DNA of 64,000 nucleotides, taken from assembly GCA_021229015.1 (NCBI GenBank), contig CM037783.1, positions 59,034,516 through 59,098,515 on the forward strand, written 5' to 3'. Of this stretch, positions 12,801 through 27,800 are shown piece by piece; position 1 is the stretch's first letter, and every line of letters begins with the position of its first letter. Source of the DNA: Solen grandis (Eukaryota > Mollusca > Bivalvia > Adapedonta > Solenidae). The notes beneath the pieces were generated by a model. The model searched no databases, was not told the origin of the DNA, and saw only the letters and a program-made list of their open reading frames with translations. A program made the position numbers and the translations under genes.

Positions 12801-15800
12801 GTGGGGTCTTTTGGGGGGTCAGGCCCCACTCCCTCAAAGATGGATATTTGCATAAAAAATATATTTTGGTTAAATATTTCAAATTTCCAAACCTGAATCA
12901 TATTTTTTTTGTTCCTCATAATGAGAAGAATTGAATAGTACCACTTTGGTGTCCCTGAGGACACCCAGGGGTCAGGCCCCACCTCCTGAATTTTACTTAC
13001 AACCTTATATCTCAAAAACTGTTCAGGTCCCCACTCCTAAACCATATATATTCTTGTTCCTCATAATGATATGGATTGGATGGTACTTCTTTTATATTCA
13101 CATGGGTCACCAATGGGTCAGCCCCCCCCCCCCCCCTTTTTTTAAAACCCCAAATGATATATATTCTTGTTCCTCATGATGAGACAGATTGATTGGTACT
13201 ACTTTTTGTCCCCAGAGGTCACCCAGGGGTCAGGCCCCACCTCTCAATTTTACATATGACCTTATATCTCAAAATTTTTATTCATGTTTCTCATGATGAG
13301 ACAGGGGTCTGGCCCCACCCCCTCAGTTTTACTTCTGACCTTAATTTCAAAAACCATTGGATCCCCATCCATAAACCATATACTTGTTCCTCATGATCAG
13401 ATGGATTGAATGGTACTTCTTTGATGTTCACATGGGTCACCAAGGCGTCAGGCCCCACTTCATTTGGGAGATTTAGTAACAGTTCACTGTTACAATTATT
13501 ACTTGTTATTTACTGACTAAGTTTTGGGACAAAATTTTATTCCATAATTAACCAGTTACCCAGTGCTTTTTCCTCTCTACCATTATGCAAATTTCATATG
13601 GCTTTTTAGAAGCTGGTACATGAAATTTATATTGGTGTGATATTTACTTAAAACAGGTGAAGTATTATTCCTTTATCTAAGTAAAAAACCAGACAGATAC
13701 TCTAATTGTTAGTCCCCTACCGGTGTTCACACCGGAGGGGACTATAGGTTTGCCCTCCGTCTGTCCGTCCGTCTGTCCGTCCGTCCGTCTGTCCACTCAA
13801 ATCTGGATCCCGCGATAACTTAATAACTAAGCAAGCTAACTTGATGAAACTTAGTATATGACTAGATGGCAATGTGTAGATTATGCACGTCATTTTATTT
13901 TTGTTCTTTGACTAAAATTGTGGTTGTTATGGTAACGGAAATAGTGAAAATATGGCAAAAATGGGATCCCGCGATAACTAAGCAAGCTAACTTGATGAAA
14001 CTGTATATGACTAGATGGCAATGTGTAGATTATGCACTCATTTTATTTTTGTTCTTCGACTAAAATTGTGGTTGCATGGTAACGGAAATAGTGAAAATAT
14101 GGCAAAAAATGGGATCCCGCTATAACTAAGCAAGCTAACTTTATGAAACTTGGTATATGACTAGATAGCAATGTGTAGATTATGCACGTCATTTTATTTT
14201 TGTTCTTCGACTAAAATTGTGGTTGCTATGGTAACGGAAATAGTGAAAATATGGCAAAAAATGGGATCCCGCGATAACTAAGCAAGCAAACTTGATGAAA
14301 CTTGGTATATGACTAGATGGCAATGTGTAGATTATGCACGTCATTTTATTTTTGTTCTTCGACTAAAATTGTGGTAAAATATTGCAAAAAATGGGATTGA
14401 TTACCATATTGAGTCAAGGTGGAGCCGGTAGGGGACTTTATGTGTTGCATACAACACCAGTTACTTGTTTATCTTCAATCTCACGCCTCTTTGTTCTTCC
14501 TCCACCAGAGACACATTGTCGTATGTTAACAACATTGCGCCTCAGGGAACGGAATGTGGTCAAGTGGGAGGGGTGTGTACTGTATATTTGTATACATGTG
14601 TCATTAATTGGAAATCAAAGACAATAAGGAGACGATAACAAATGACACAGTGGTTCAATTAACAGCAGATGAATAAGTTTTCTGAGACTGTATATGTGCT
14701 TGTTTTTGACACGTCTCAATAATATTGTATATAATTCTATAAATGGCGTAAGAAAAGCAATTCTTGTATGTGTCAAACATTGTAATCGATGTAAAATAAA
14801 TAAAATTTAAACTTTTAAACACAATATTTTTAGCTCACCTGAGCATAAAGTGCTCAAGGTGAGCTTTTGTGATCACCCTGTGTCCATTGTGTGTTGTCAG
14901 CAATATACTTTAAACGACGTCTCCTCTGGAACCGCAAGGCAGAATTTGATCAAATTTGGCAGGGATGTTCCTTGGGTGAACCTTCACAAAAGTTGCTTAA
15001 ATAAACTTGATCCATGTGGAACTCTGGTTGCCATGGCAACAGAAAGAAAAAACCACTGGACAGAATTTGATTAAATTTGGCAGGGATGATCCTTGGGTGA
15101 AGCTCCACAAAAGTTGCTAAAATTATTCCGATCCAAAAAAAACATGGCTGCAAGGGGCAGGACTAATTTGCCTTAAATGTATATATTGAAAACTTCAAAT
15201 GACCTCTCCTCTGAAACTGCTGGACAGAATTTGATAAAACTTTGCAGGGATCATTTTCTCCAAAACTACTGGCCAGATTTCAAAATGTTTTAATACAGAC
15301 TGATCTTCCTTGGGTAATCCTATACTCAGGTGGACGATCAAGGGCCATCATGGCCCACTTGTTCAATATTTTTTTTAAAAACTTTGTATACTGGTTTGTC
15401 ATCATATGAACCTGTGCAGGTGTGATTTTGGTCATGATCTTTAGGCAGATAAAAAAGAGCTTTTTTTTAAAAAAAAAAAAAATGTCTTCAAATTTTACAG
15501 TTTTGTGTTATTATCAGTAACTCAATGGATTAGCAGTTGTGATTTTTTGTTTACATATTTTACATCTTTATGTTGTTTACATTCTATTCCATGCATAAGT
15601 CAAGGTCATCCTTCAAGGTCAAAGGTCAAATTTAAAGGGTATGGTATTTCAACTTTGCATTTAAAGGCTTACAGTTTTAGTTGTGATTTTCAAAGTCAAC
15701 TTTTTTAAATGTTTAACAAAAATATGTAACTTTAGCAAAAACAGAAGAGCCTTGGCACCCACATGCGGTGCTCTTGTTATTATCAAAGAATCATATGAAT

Positions 15801-18800
15801 ATATATATGGATTAATAGGTATGTGTATGATGTTTATTAACGCACATTGAAAATTGACAGTATTACTTAACTTATGAAAAAATACAGTGTGTACCTAACT
15901 TTGGGACACTTTTTGAAAAATATTTTTTTATGATTCTAAGTTTTGGGACAAAATAAAATATATTTTTTTTTTCTGTCCCAAAACTAAGAGTGATTACGGT
16001 ATTTTTAATTTCCTCATAAAGTCTTTTAGCATTGTATTGTCATAACTTCATAATGGGTAATCCTAACAATGTTGAGAATAAACCTTCATGTATTTACAAA
16101 CAAAAATGTTCAAACACAATGTCACACAGTAAAAAAAATTACATAGCCAAAAACAATTCATAATTTAGTGACCTCAATTTATATGATAAAAGAAGTAGCC
16201 AGAAGGATCTTAGATTATTTTATTCCAAGGAAAAATATTTAAGAATATTTTGTTTGCTCAAATGTGTATTCAGTTCAATTGTTTTCCATGAAATGTGGCA
16301 GAAATGACAAACAACGGTGCAAGTGTGGTTGTAAAGAAATGTAAGTAAATGATGACAGCACACTCCGCTTTCCATTTTCTTGTATTATATAAATGTTACA
16401 TTATTTTTCTTGTGGTAGCATGAGTATGGCTTTCCCTCACCGATCAGTGTTGAAGATAGACTCACGTTTAATAATGACTGCCTTTAAGTGAATGTATTAC
16501 TCGCTTTATGGTTAATTAATTAACAGATTAATACCTTATATCATAATTATATGGCATCTTTGGACCCTCAAACAACATGATGGAATCATTTATATATGTA
16601 TATGGTTACCATTACTTTCTGTTTCCTGATATCTTTTAGTTCAATCTAATTTTTAAGTCAGTTGGGAAGTATTATACCATACTTTTCCCTCTCGATAGCT
16701 CTTAGGTTGGATCAGTACTTTTTACCATGAAAAATCCTTTTCCCTTGAACAGGGTTAAAAAACCAGCAACCTTTATATCTGCAGTTATATGTACATGACC
16801 CCTGGATCATGTGCCTCCATACTGGAAATTTATAACCCTAACAATACATAGAGATAAAGGGTCTTTATTTAGGAACTGGGGGCATTTTTCTATTCCATCA
16901 TAGCCTGTTTAACAAAAAGTTTGATATCTTTATATTGTTAAGTCAAGACAGCATATCAGGTATATTCATCACCTTCCGTGATAGCAGTTGTTTACATTTT
17001 AGAAGATATTATTTTTCTTTCTTTTTTCTTATGATCGTGTTATACTCTTCAGTCATAGCTGACAGTGAGTCATGTGGAAGCATTTTTGATTAATACTCTA
17101 ATTGATTTCTATGGAGGACTTGTTTCCATGGATTTTAGGATGGATCAAACCAAGCAGGAACTGTTCATTTAGTACACTAAATGAATACATGTGCACTTAT
17201 ATCATTTTAGACAATATGTTTAACTAAAATGGATTTATTTTTAGAGTGACTGGTTTTGACTTTTCTGTCTGACGTCCAGATGATTGATGTAGGAAGTTAT
17301 TTAAGCCTTAGATCATCCAGATGAAAATTAGGTGTTAAAAACCATAGCACAATAAAGCTAAGACAATGATTATATTTATTTCATACAAATAAATTCTGTT
17401 ATTATATTTTTGGAAAAGTATGTTTTTTTTTTCTGGATATGTTACCATAACAACAAAAAATGGACAAGAATTCTAAATGATAGGCCAAATAAATTGGAAA
17501 AACATGAATTGCTCCTTGAAAGTAATTAATGCAGATGTGATGTACATTACCTCTGTATCTTACTAGTTATACAATCCAATTATAACCTGATCAGCCTGCA
17601 AGCTGATGAGGTTAAATTAATTGCTTTGTATCATTACCTTCCAGATGAGGAAGTTACACTGTAATATCTGGTCAGACTTAGAACTGCTTCCAGTCTAAAC
17701 AGGTTTCTCAACAGTTTGACAGCATGTCTGAATAATAGAAAAGGACATGAATTTATGAAAGATGTTTCTGGAGAATGGAATTGTTAAAATTATGTTTGAA
17801 TCTCTTGACTCCGTTGATTTTTTCTTATTATCTTACAGTTTATACTGAGATCTAGGATCTAGGGCGGCTTATCAGTGATGCTGTGCTTCGTCTGTGTCCA
17901 GCATGATTCATTTGTGTATAAGGGCAGTCTGTGTATTGTGCATGCTTTTCAGCCATTCCTTAGTCATCTCTGACATCCATTTGATTTGTTGGTCTTTCAT
18001 TCATCTCACATTCTTTTTTATGAGCTTTAGCAGGATGAGACAGGTCAAGTTTCCATGTTTTAAGATTTGTACTGTATATGTAGTACAAAGTAAGGTTTAT
18101 TCTTAAGTGATTTCACTGCCTCAGCATGATTACAAGCTTACCTATGCCAGTAGTTCTACTTACGCTAAGTAGTACTTAAATACTAAGGAGTGAAGGGCGT
18201 TTTCCATCTTATCTGTTTCCTTGATAAAAATACCTATTTTTCATTTGTGACCAAAAATTGCTAGCTAATAATGTAACTATTTTTGTCAGATAAGTCATTT
18301 TCTTTAATATTTCATAAAACAAGAATGGTGACATGTGATCCAACATTACTTAAATTATTAAGTACAACTGAAATGTTAAGTATTGTTGGTGGAATACAAC
18401 TTTAATTGTTTAACCCTTTCCCTCATATATACTCATTTTGACGCACTCAGTAGGTACCACATAAAGCCTGATCTGCAGAAAACCACAGTTAAACCTTACC
18501 AAATTTAATTACAAAATCCTCATTTCCAGACCACTGAGGAGCAGCGAACAGCATAAAACCTGATCAGCCTGCGAGTTACTCGCAGGCTGATCTGGTTTTA
18601 TGCTGTTCGCATAGGTCTTTTCATGGTTTCCTCTATGAGGGAAAGGGTTAAAACAAGTTCCTGTTCAGAGAGGTCAGTTTTCTTTTTGTATAGGTGGGGG
18701 GGGGGGATTACCAGGGACTCAAATAAATTTGATCAATTTACATATTTTTTCAAAGTTTAAAGCTCTTCAGTACATGTAGATACTTTATTTATTTAACAAT

Positions 18801-21800
18801 ATTTGGACAGAAAGTGATGTTGCTAATGAAGATGTTATTGGGACTGTTGGTGGTGTTGCCACAAAACTAGCAGTGCCATTTTATACATTACTGTACTTGA
18901 TTTGTATTGGAACAGTTACATAAATTGTGGGACCAATTTAGGATGATCCCAAGGTTGGAATGTGTGTTAATGGCTACACAATGCAGATACCAGTGATAAA
19001 AAGAAGAATACCATTTGATATTACTTTGTGAGCTATCAAATGTAGATACCTATACTGTAAAACACTGCATATATTTTAATTTGAGTTTTGTACAACAAGT
19101 AATTACATTTGTATTGTCATTTAGTATATTATAGCTTGATTGTTTGGCAGGATTATATTTCATAACCATATTGTAGGTGCAAATTTTAGCATCCTAGAGG
19201 TTGGGCAGATACATATACTAGCTTGTGTTAAAGTAGCATCCATGCTTTTAACTTAGTCTGTAAGTCTTTGGTTTATTTTTTTTTAAGTATAAAATAGTGG
19301 TATATTAACATTATATAGTCATGTTGTTGAAAGATATTCTTGTGGCTTTTTTGAATTGTGGCTTTGTCTCATATTGGTACTTTTTGGGGATCCAAATATT
19401 GCTGAAAAAGAAAAAAGTCCAGGACAGACTTCCAGGTATTCTTCTTTGCATCTTTAAATAAGCAACTGTATAAATAGAAACTTAATAGTAATACTCAGGT
19501 ATATGGAGATTTCAAACAACCATGATCATAAACTGAATTTTATTTGCAAGTCAGATGATGTCTTAATACTTGATAATGTTTTAATAGGAAAATAATATGT
19601 GTTGAGGTCATGCCAAGGTCAAGCATATCCAAAAAATAAATGACTTTATTGCAGGCTACCATAATATTGGCTTGAGCATAGGTAGCTGACAAGTTATTAT
19701 CCACAATGATAAAGCTTTATAATTACAATTTTATATTATTTACAAACTTGAGTATTGTTAGAAATTGCATCTTATATATATTTTTATTTTATATACCTTA
19801 TATGCTTTATATTTCATTATTTTTGTATCTTTCATAGTTTTTGTTGTATTTGTATGTTTTTAATATAGCACTAAAATACAATATTGTGAAGCAGGTAATA
19901 TAATGCATACATTTTTTCTTAATATTTGATTTTGTAATTGACAGTTATAAGTAGATATGAGAGAATAAGTGTAATGTGAATCATTGGATGAAACCTTTCT
20001 TGTAATAACATGATTGTGCATTTACTGCAATGTAAAACATTTAACTTTCAAAACTAAAAGAAAAAAAAACATGTTCACAACATTTTGTAAATTCCATGTA
20101 TGTTACAATATTCTATTATAACAGGACAATGGGGCCGTTCTACACAGTGAGTCAGGCTCATCAATGTTTGTTTTGAATCACACACATTTGACCTCTCTCT
20201 GGACTTACTAAAGCTACACCCATATGATTTATCAGAACTTTTTTATTATTAAAGAAAATGTTGCCCGACTTAAAACACCCTCCCAGCTTTTAACAGTGGT
20301 AATTTAACCCCTTCCCTCATAGAGGAAACCATGAAAAGACCTATGCGAACAGCATAAAACCAGATCAGCCTGCGAGTAACTCGCAGGCTGATCAGGTTTT
20401 ATGCTGTTCGCTGCTCCTCAGTGGTCTGGAAATGAGGATTTTGTAATTACATTTGGTAAGGTGTAACTGTGGTTTTCTGCAGATCAGGCTTTATGTGATA
20501 CCTATTGATGGCGTCAAAATGAGTCTATATGAGGGAAAGGGTTAATTCTGTAAAATGACAAGCAAAGTGAGAGAAGTTCAGTGTAGGACAGAATGATGTA
20601 TGTTATACATGTACCCCTGCTTCACTGAAGCGAGGGCTGTAATAGAATCGGGTTCATCATATCCTGTCACGTTCCGCCAACACTCATCTTGTACTCTTGT
20701 TACATGAAGACAAGGTATGATGCAGGGGTTATTTATCACCGGTAGACTGTAGTGATAGTTTTATATGTGTTATTGCCATTATTCTAATTTTAGAAGTTTT
20801 TTTTAGGTTATCATGACTTTTCCTTTGTAGGTGCTTTATGATTTTGTATGTTTTATATTTCAGAATTGAAGGAGATTTTGAATATGGAATTACTATATCT
20901 TCTAGCCCAGTTTACCTTATTATGTCACTGCTATATTGACAAACACAGTAATTCATAATAGTAATGGTGAAGAACTTTTTTGTAAAATTTTCATTTCAGT
21001 TAACTTTCATACCAATGCATAACACCGAAAATGACATTATGATTTAAAAAAAAACCTGCAGACTACAGTAGGCATGGTTTATAATGGTCTTGTTTCATTG
21101 ATATCTTGGAACACGAGATCCTGATCATCTTGAATATTATGATGTGTATGCTGGACCAGATGAGTGCAGGTCTGTTTGTGCTATAATGTCATGGGAATAA
21201 ACAGAGGACGAATGAAGTAAGATATTGTCAAGTAAAAAAAAAAAATGCATGCACAAATCATTTTCACCACTGAAGGAAACCTCTGTATAACCTCTACAAC
21301 CCTTCTAAATTAAGATCAAAAAGCATACATGTGGAGAAAAGGTTTATACCATGTGCTTATGTGAGTTTCATTTCCCTCCAGTACCATCGCCACCGCCTGG
21401 GTTCCGCGACGTGTTACTGAAGGAAGGGCCTACAGCCTTTGCCAGGAAGGTTCGGGAGCACCAGGGCCTCCTCCTGATGGACACGACATTCAGGGATGCC
21501 CATCAGTCATTGCTGGCCACCAGGGTTCGAACTCACGACCTGAAGAGGATCTCACCCTTTGTCAGCCATAAGCTTAACAACTTGTACAGTCTTGAGAACT
21601 GGGGAGGTATGTTGGACTTTATTTTTTTTTTAAAATTATTTTGTGAAATGGTTTATCTGTGTTTAGCCAAAATTATGAGGATTTTTTTTTCTTGTTCTTG
21701 AAAGATGAAATTTTGGTGATTTAATAAATAAAGAACACTGTTGAAGGATCATTGTGAGTTTTCCTAGTACATGTATATTGGTCAAAGCATCTATTTCTGA

Positions 21801-24800
21801 TATATGTTCTATATACCTTGGTATATTCAGCCAGGTTAAGGGTTTTGGATCACTTGTTTAATAAAGAAACAATGGTTTCAGGAGCTACATTTGATGTGGC
21901 CCTGCGATTCCTGCATGAGTGTCCATGGGACAGACTGACGACGCTGAGGAAGCTGATTCCCAACGTTCCCTTCCAGATGTTGCTGCGGGGAGCCAATGCT
22001 GTCGGATATACCAACTACCCAGATAATGTTGTGTTCAAGTGAGTCACCTAAGTGATCTTCATTGCTGCGTAATATACTATTGTTCAGATAGTATACTGGC
22101 TTCTCACCAAAACAATCCAATTTAAATTCTGGGTTGGTAGAAATATATGTGATGGGTATTTGATCATTCATTTGGTCAGTTGGGCCAATGGCACTCTCTA
22201 ACAGACCATAGCATCATGCTACAATGCTATGAATGGTGAACGAAAAGAAGAAGATTCATTTGGGTACAACAGTTTTCTCCAGATTCTCTGATTTCTCTCT
22301 ATGTAACGGACCATGTGAACACCCCAAGCCCTGCCAATGAGATTCTCATAAGCGATATTGCTTTCTGTTCATTCAATTTAACCCTTTCCCTCATAGGAGG
22401 AAACCATGAAAAGACCTATGCGAACAACATAAAACCAGATCAGCCTTCGAGTAACTCTCAGGCTGATCAGGTTTTATGCTGCTCGCTGCTCCTCAGTGGT
22501 CTGGAAATGAGGATTTTGTAATAAATTTAGTAAGGTTTAACTGTGGTTTTCTGCAGATCAGGCTTGAGTGCATCAAAATGAGTCTATATGAGGGAAAGGG
22601 TTAAAATAAAGGCAGTTCATACTTTTACAAGCACTCATACTGATAATTGATATAATGTCCCAAACATTAATGTGAAACTACTTTCATGTGTTGGATGAAA
22701 ATATTTACTTAGAATCCATTATACTGAATATGGAAAACATTCAAAACTTAACTTCAAGATAGGTTAATAGACATTGCTACTACCACTGCTTTTGCACATT
22801 CATTATAGCTTAACTGCATTGTTGACTAAATAGCTTACTTTGGAAATTGTGTTGAATTTTGACCTCCAGGTTCTGTGACCTTGCAGTGCAGCGTGGTATG
22901 GACATCTTCCGTATCTTCGACTCTCTCAACTACCTGCCAAACATAGTGGTAGGAATAGAGGCTGTAGGCCAAGCTGGTATGTTTATCTGAATCTTGATTT
23001 TTAGCTCACCTGAGCATAGCTCAGGGTGAGCTTTTGGGATACTTGATTGTCCGTCGGCCGTCGTCCGTCGTCCGTCGACAATTTGATGTTTACACACTAG
23101 AGGCCACAATTTTGATCCAATCTTCCTCAAACTTGGTCAGAATGTTTGTCTTGATGATATCTTGAACCCTTTCGAAAATGGGTCAGGTTGGATCAAAAAG
23201 TAGGTCAGTAGGTCAAATCTTAGAAAAATCTTGTAGTCCGTCAACAATTTTGATGTTTACACACTAGAGGCCACAATTTTGATCCAATCTTCCTCAAACT
23301 TGGTCAGAATGTTAGTCTTGATGATATCTTGAACCTTTTCGAAAATGGGTCAGGTCGGATCAAAAAGTAGGTCAGTAGGTCAAATCTTAGAAAAATCTTG
23401 TTTACACACTAGAGGCCACAATTTTGATCCAATCTTCCTCAAACTTGGTCAGAATTGGATATAATGAATGCATTGATCAGGGCAATTTTGAATCTTGAAC
23501 TAGGCCATTTGACAAATTGTGTCGGTCTGAATTTGTGATCAAAAAGTAGGTCAGTAGGTCAAATCTTAGAAAAATCTTGTTTACACACTAGAGGCCACAA
23601 TTTTAATCCAATCTTCCTCAAACTTGGTCAGAATGTTTGTCTTGATGATATCTTGAACCCTTTCGAAAATGGGTCAGGTGGACAAAAGTAGGTCATAGGT
23701 CAAATCTTAGAAAAATCTTGTTTACACACTAAGGCCACAGTTTTATCAATCTTCCTCAAACTTGGTCAGATGTTTGTCTGATGATATCTGAACCATTTGA
23801 AAATGGGTGGGCGGAGAAAGTAGGTCATAGGTCAAATCTTAGAAAAATCTTGTTTACACTAAGGCACATTTTTGTATCATCTCCTCAAACTTGGCAGAAT
23901 GTTTGTCATGATGAATTTGAGATTGAAAATGTGCTGATGAAATGTTTCACTATCAATCTTAAAACAATCTTTTTTACACAGAAATATTTGTCTCGAATCA
24001 TCTCACTTTGCATTGTTTTGTCATGATGATATTTTTTTTGTATAGGTGACATTTATTTTTGAATGTGTTTTTTTCATGAGTAATTATTCTGAATCGTCAT
24101 TGAAAATATATTAAATATTGTAAAACTCACCATGTAGAAATCCACGTATACAAATTACATAACTCTAAAAACATATTTAAGGGGGCCCTAAATGAAGTTC
24201 TGAATAAGTCATAATTATTTATATAATCACTGATAGAACACAAAGAACTAAGCAGTTTGAAGGAATTTGGTGAAATGAAAAGTTGGTAATCGTACCATGT
24301 ATATATGAGTAAGAAACGGGAGACCTAATCGGATTAGATACCAGTAATGGATTTCAACAGTTCAAATCAAGGAACCAATCAGATGCGTACTTTTGGTTTT
24401 ATAAAGAATGAATGGGTATAAAGATTCTCAACAAAATACTTCACTGGAAATAAATGTAGCTTGCTCAATAGTTAAATTTAAGCATCCAGTGTCATTGAGG
24501 CGCTTAAAACCAGTACTAGTATGCCTCTAATTCTCTTTATGATTCCTAGACTGTTATATCAAAACAGCAGGTTGGCTGCATTGTGCAGTTGGATGTTACC
24601 ACATGTATAACTGTATGTTTACCTATTTAACTGTATCATTAACAGTATGTCTACCTGTTTTTATAACAATATGTTTACCTGTATATGTGTTATATCAGGT
24701 GGAGTGGTGGAAGCAGCCATGTCATACACTGGTGATGTATCGGACCCGACCAAGACCAAGTACAATCTGGAATACTATATGAACCTGGCCAACGAGCTGG

Positions 24801-27800
24801 TGAAGGCTGGCACACATGTCCTCTGTATCAAGGTACACACGTGTTACCTCGTTGAAGGTAGAAAGGGTGGAATAATTGGCAGAAAAATAAAATCAACATA
24901 TATTGCACTTTTAAAATTTGAACATTATCTTTATCAATGAATATGAAATGAATATTAAAGTTGAATTAAATTTAAAAAAAACACTTTCAAAGTTGTTTTG
25001 AAAAAAAAAGTGATACAAAATTCAAATCTTTGTAGATTCTGTTTGAAATATTGATCAGCAGTTGGTTGTAATCCATATGTCAACTCAAGACTTATAATGT
25101 ATCTTCTTTTATATTCTATTTCTAAGCTAGGTATTAAATTATGTTCATTTTAAACCTCCTGCAGGACATGGCAGGCATCCTGAAGCCACGTGCAGCAACC
25201 CTGTTGATTGGCAGCCTGAGGGAGAGGTTCCCTGACATACCAATTCATGTGCACACCCATGACACGTCTGGTGCCGGAGTGGCAGCCATGTTAGCTGCAT
25301 ACGAGGCAGGCGCAGATGTGGTGGATGTTGCATGTGACTCCATGTCAGGGATGACATCACAGCCAAGTATGGGAGCCGTGGTGGCCTCCCTTGAGAAAAC
25401 AGAGCATGACACAGGTAATACTATCCTGTTTTGTGTTATAAACCCTTGCATATTGAGTTATACGTTTTAATATGGTGTGTATGTATGTTGAACAAGATCA
25501 AATCATGGGAGATTAGGATTCAAGACAAACAGGACAGACCCAGATCAGACAGTTCCTATAGGATACAATATTGTAGCTCAGTTTCTACATAGTCTGAGTG
25601 ACAAAAAAGAACTCATGATTCCATATACATGTACTATTTTAAGTTCAGTTAAGTAGTATTTCAGTTAATTAGTATTTCAGTTAATTAGTATTTCAGTTAA
25701 TTAGTATTTCAGTTAATTAGTATTTCATGAGGTAAAGGGTTTAAGATAGTGTTTAATCTTTTTCATATCATATTTCCCTGTAATTACATACATGTAAAGT
25801 CTTCAGTAAGGAAGAAGTAAGTAAAGTCTTTATTTATAGTGGATAACATATTTGGTTAAAACCAATCTTCCATATGGTTACATAAAAAAAAAATATATAT
25901 ATATATACAATATGTATTAGATAAATATTATTCAGATCGTTATGCTAATTGCAGAATAAACAGGATTTTTCAATTTGCAGAGTAAATGGGATTTGTAAAA
26001 TGCAGATAAACCACATTAGTTAATTGCAGAGTAATAAAGATTTGTTTACTGCAGACTGTGCATTATCAAGGAGGAGGAGGAGGAATCAACTCAAAAGATA
26101 TTTTTATGCCCCCCTTCGAAGAAGAGGGGGTATATTGCTTTGCTCATGTCGGTCGGTCGGTCGGTCCGTCGGTCTGTCGGTAGACCAGACCTTGTCTGAG
26201 TGATAACCTAAGTTCTATTTGACCTTTAAGTCTCAAACTTCATGTGGTTGTTGCTCATGATTAGTAGATGACCCCTATTGATTTTGGTGTCATTACCTCA
26301 AAGGTCAAGGTTACAAGGTCACATGTTGTGTATGTATAATACCAGACCTTGTCCGAGTAATAACTTAAGTTCTATTTGACCTTTAAGTCTCAAACTTCAT
26401 GTGGTTGTTGCTTATGATTAGTAGATGACCCCTATCAATTTTGGTGTCAATACCTCAAAGGTCAAGGTCACAAGGTCACATGTTGTGTATGTATAATACC
26501 AGACCTACTTGAAGTTCTATTTGACCTTTAAGTCTCAAACTTCATGTGGTTGTTGCTTATGATTAGTAGATGACCCCTATCAATTTTGGTGTCAATACCT
26601 CAAAGGTCAAGGTCACAAGGTTGCATTTGTATATATGTTTGATGACTTGGCCACTATATGGAAATTATGCAAAAGACTTTTTATTACTTAGATCAAGATA
26701 ACATAATTTATGTTGTAATGTTGTTTTGTTTTAAAGTTTGAGATATTTGAAGGATGATGTATCATTTTCTTTCATTATTGTGGATGTTTGTGCTTATGGC
26801 TAGCAAGGCTGATTTGTTAATTTTTATAATAAACCTAGAGCACTAAGTCTTAATGTTTTGTTTGTTTATAACTGACAATGTTCTTTCACTTAAACCTTTG
26901 TGGACTTGTGTAAATATTTCTCCAGCCCATTTATTTCAGTAAATGTTTAGTTCCACATTTTAGCACATTATATTTTCACTCAAATTTTTGAAGTTTGAGA
27001 ATTTTTTGTGACAAGCCAACATTATGAAGGCAAACTCCTTGCATGTAATATAGCTATATACATATTATGGCATATGAGGGGGGCATATATGTTTCACAAA
27101 CATTTCTTGTTTAGATCTATACAGAGCTTTGATTTCTTTAGTGCTTCTTTATTATTGAGATGCAGTTTTAGAATGATTAGAACTTGCCATAAACAATTAG
27201 CAAAGTAAAGAGCATGTTCAGTATAGTATTTGACTTTTACCATGTAAGGCCCCACTCCCTAAAATGTCTTTCCCCCTGTGTACCAGGTTTGTTACTGGAT
27301 GACGTGTCAGCCTACTCGGCCTACTGGGAACAGACCCGCAACCTGTATGGGCCATTTGAGTGTGCAGTCACCATGAAGAGTGGTAATGCAGATACGTACC
27401 GTAATGAGATCCCAGGTAAGGAGGTTGTTCTGTTACTCTGCACTCTCTCCAAAATGAACCATATGACTGTATAAAACCTGAGGTGGAATCCCAGTGGTCA
27501 GACATGAAAGAACAAAGCAGTGAAAGTTTAAGCTCCACCTTTCCCATCAATTCAGTCAACTGCTCACAAAGTTCACAGACATTGTAAACTAAGAATGGGT
27601 GCCTGGATAGCATAGTGGTAATGCGCTTTGCTTCTCACTAATGCGTCCTGGGTTCAATTCCTGGTCAAGCAGGGTACAGTGGTTGCCCATCCAAGCATGT
27701 GGGTTTTCTCCAAGCTCTGTGGTTTCCTCCCACCGTAATGACTACATATGCCCCCACCAGAGCCATTGAGAGTGATTAATATAATTTGTGAGAACTTGTT

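Larger units (their letters stand above)
12493..16001 (+). mobile_element. TA-flanked TIR element split by nested insertions
   Basis: Left end TA + CCGTAATCACTCTAAGTTTT (12,495-12,520) and right end, its complement with one mismatch (15,974-15,999) + TA, form ~26-bp inverted repeats 3.5 kb apart. Between them lie complete F6, F5 and F1 elements and an F7 3' end. Remnants with the same 'AAGTTTTGGGACA' words sit at 13,515-13,535 and 15,890-15,960. It was probably a short Tc1/mariner-type MITE enlarged by later insertions. Confidence 0.6.
10407..21381 (+). other. Largest PC intron (~11 kb)
   Basis: Bounded by donor GTAGGT and acceptor CTCCAG. It holds a nested repeat complex (12,493-16,001), two palindromic MITEs (18,410 and 20,304) and a diverged SINE (~16,690-16,830). 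The stretches 10,430-11,580, 11,700-12,490, 16,840-18,400 and 18,670-20,300 look like anonymous AT-rich sequence; I see no exon in them. Confidence 0.85.

Noticed and set aside
27597..27672. Functional tRNA gene
   Set aside because: The A and B boxes are good, but there is no paired acceptor stem and it continues into a SINE body.
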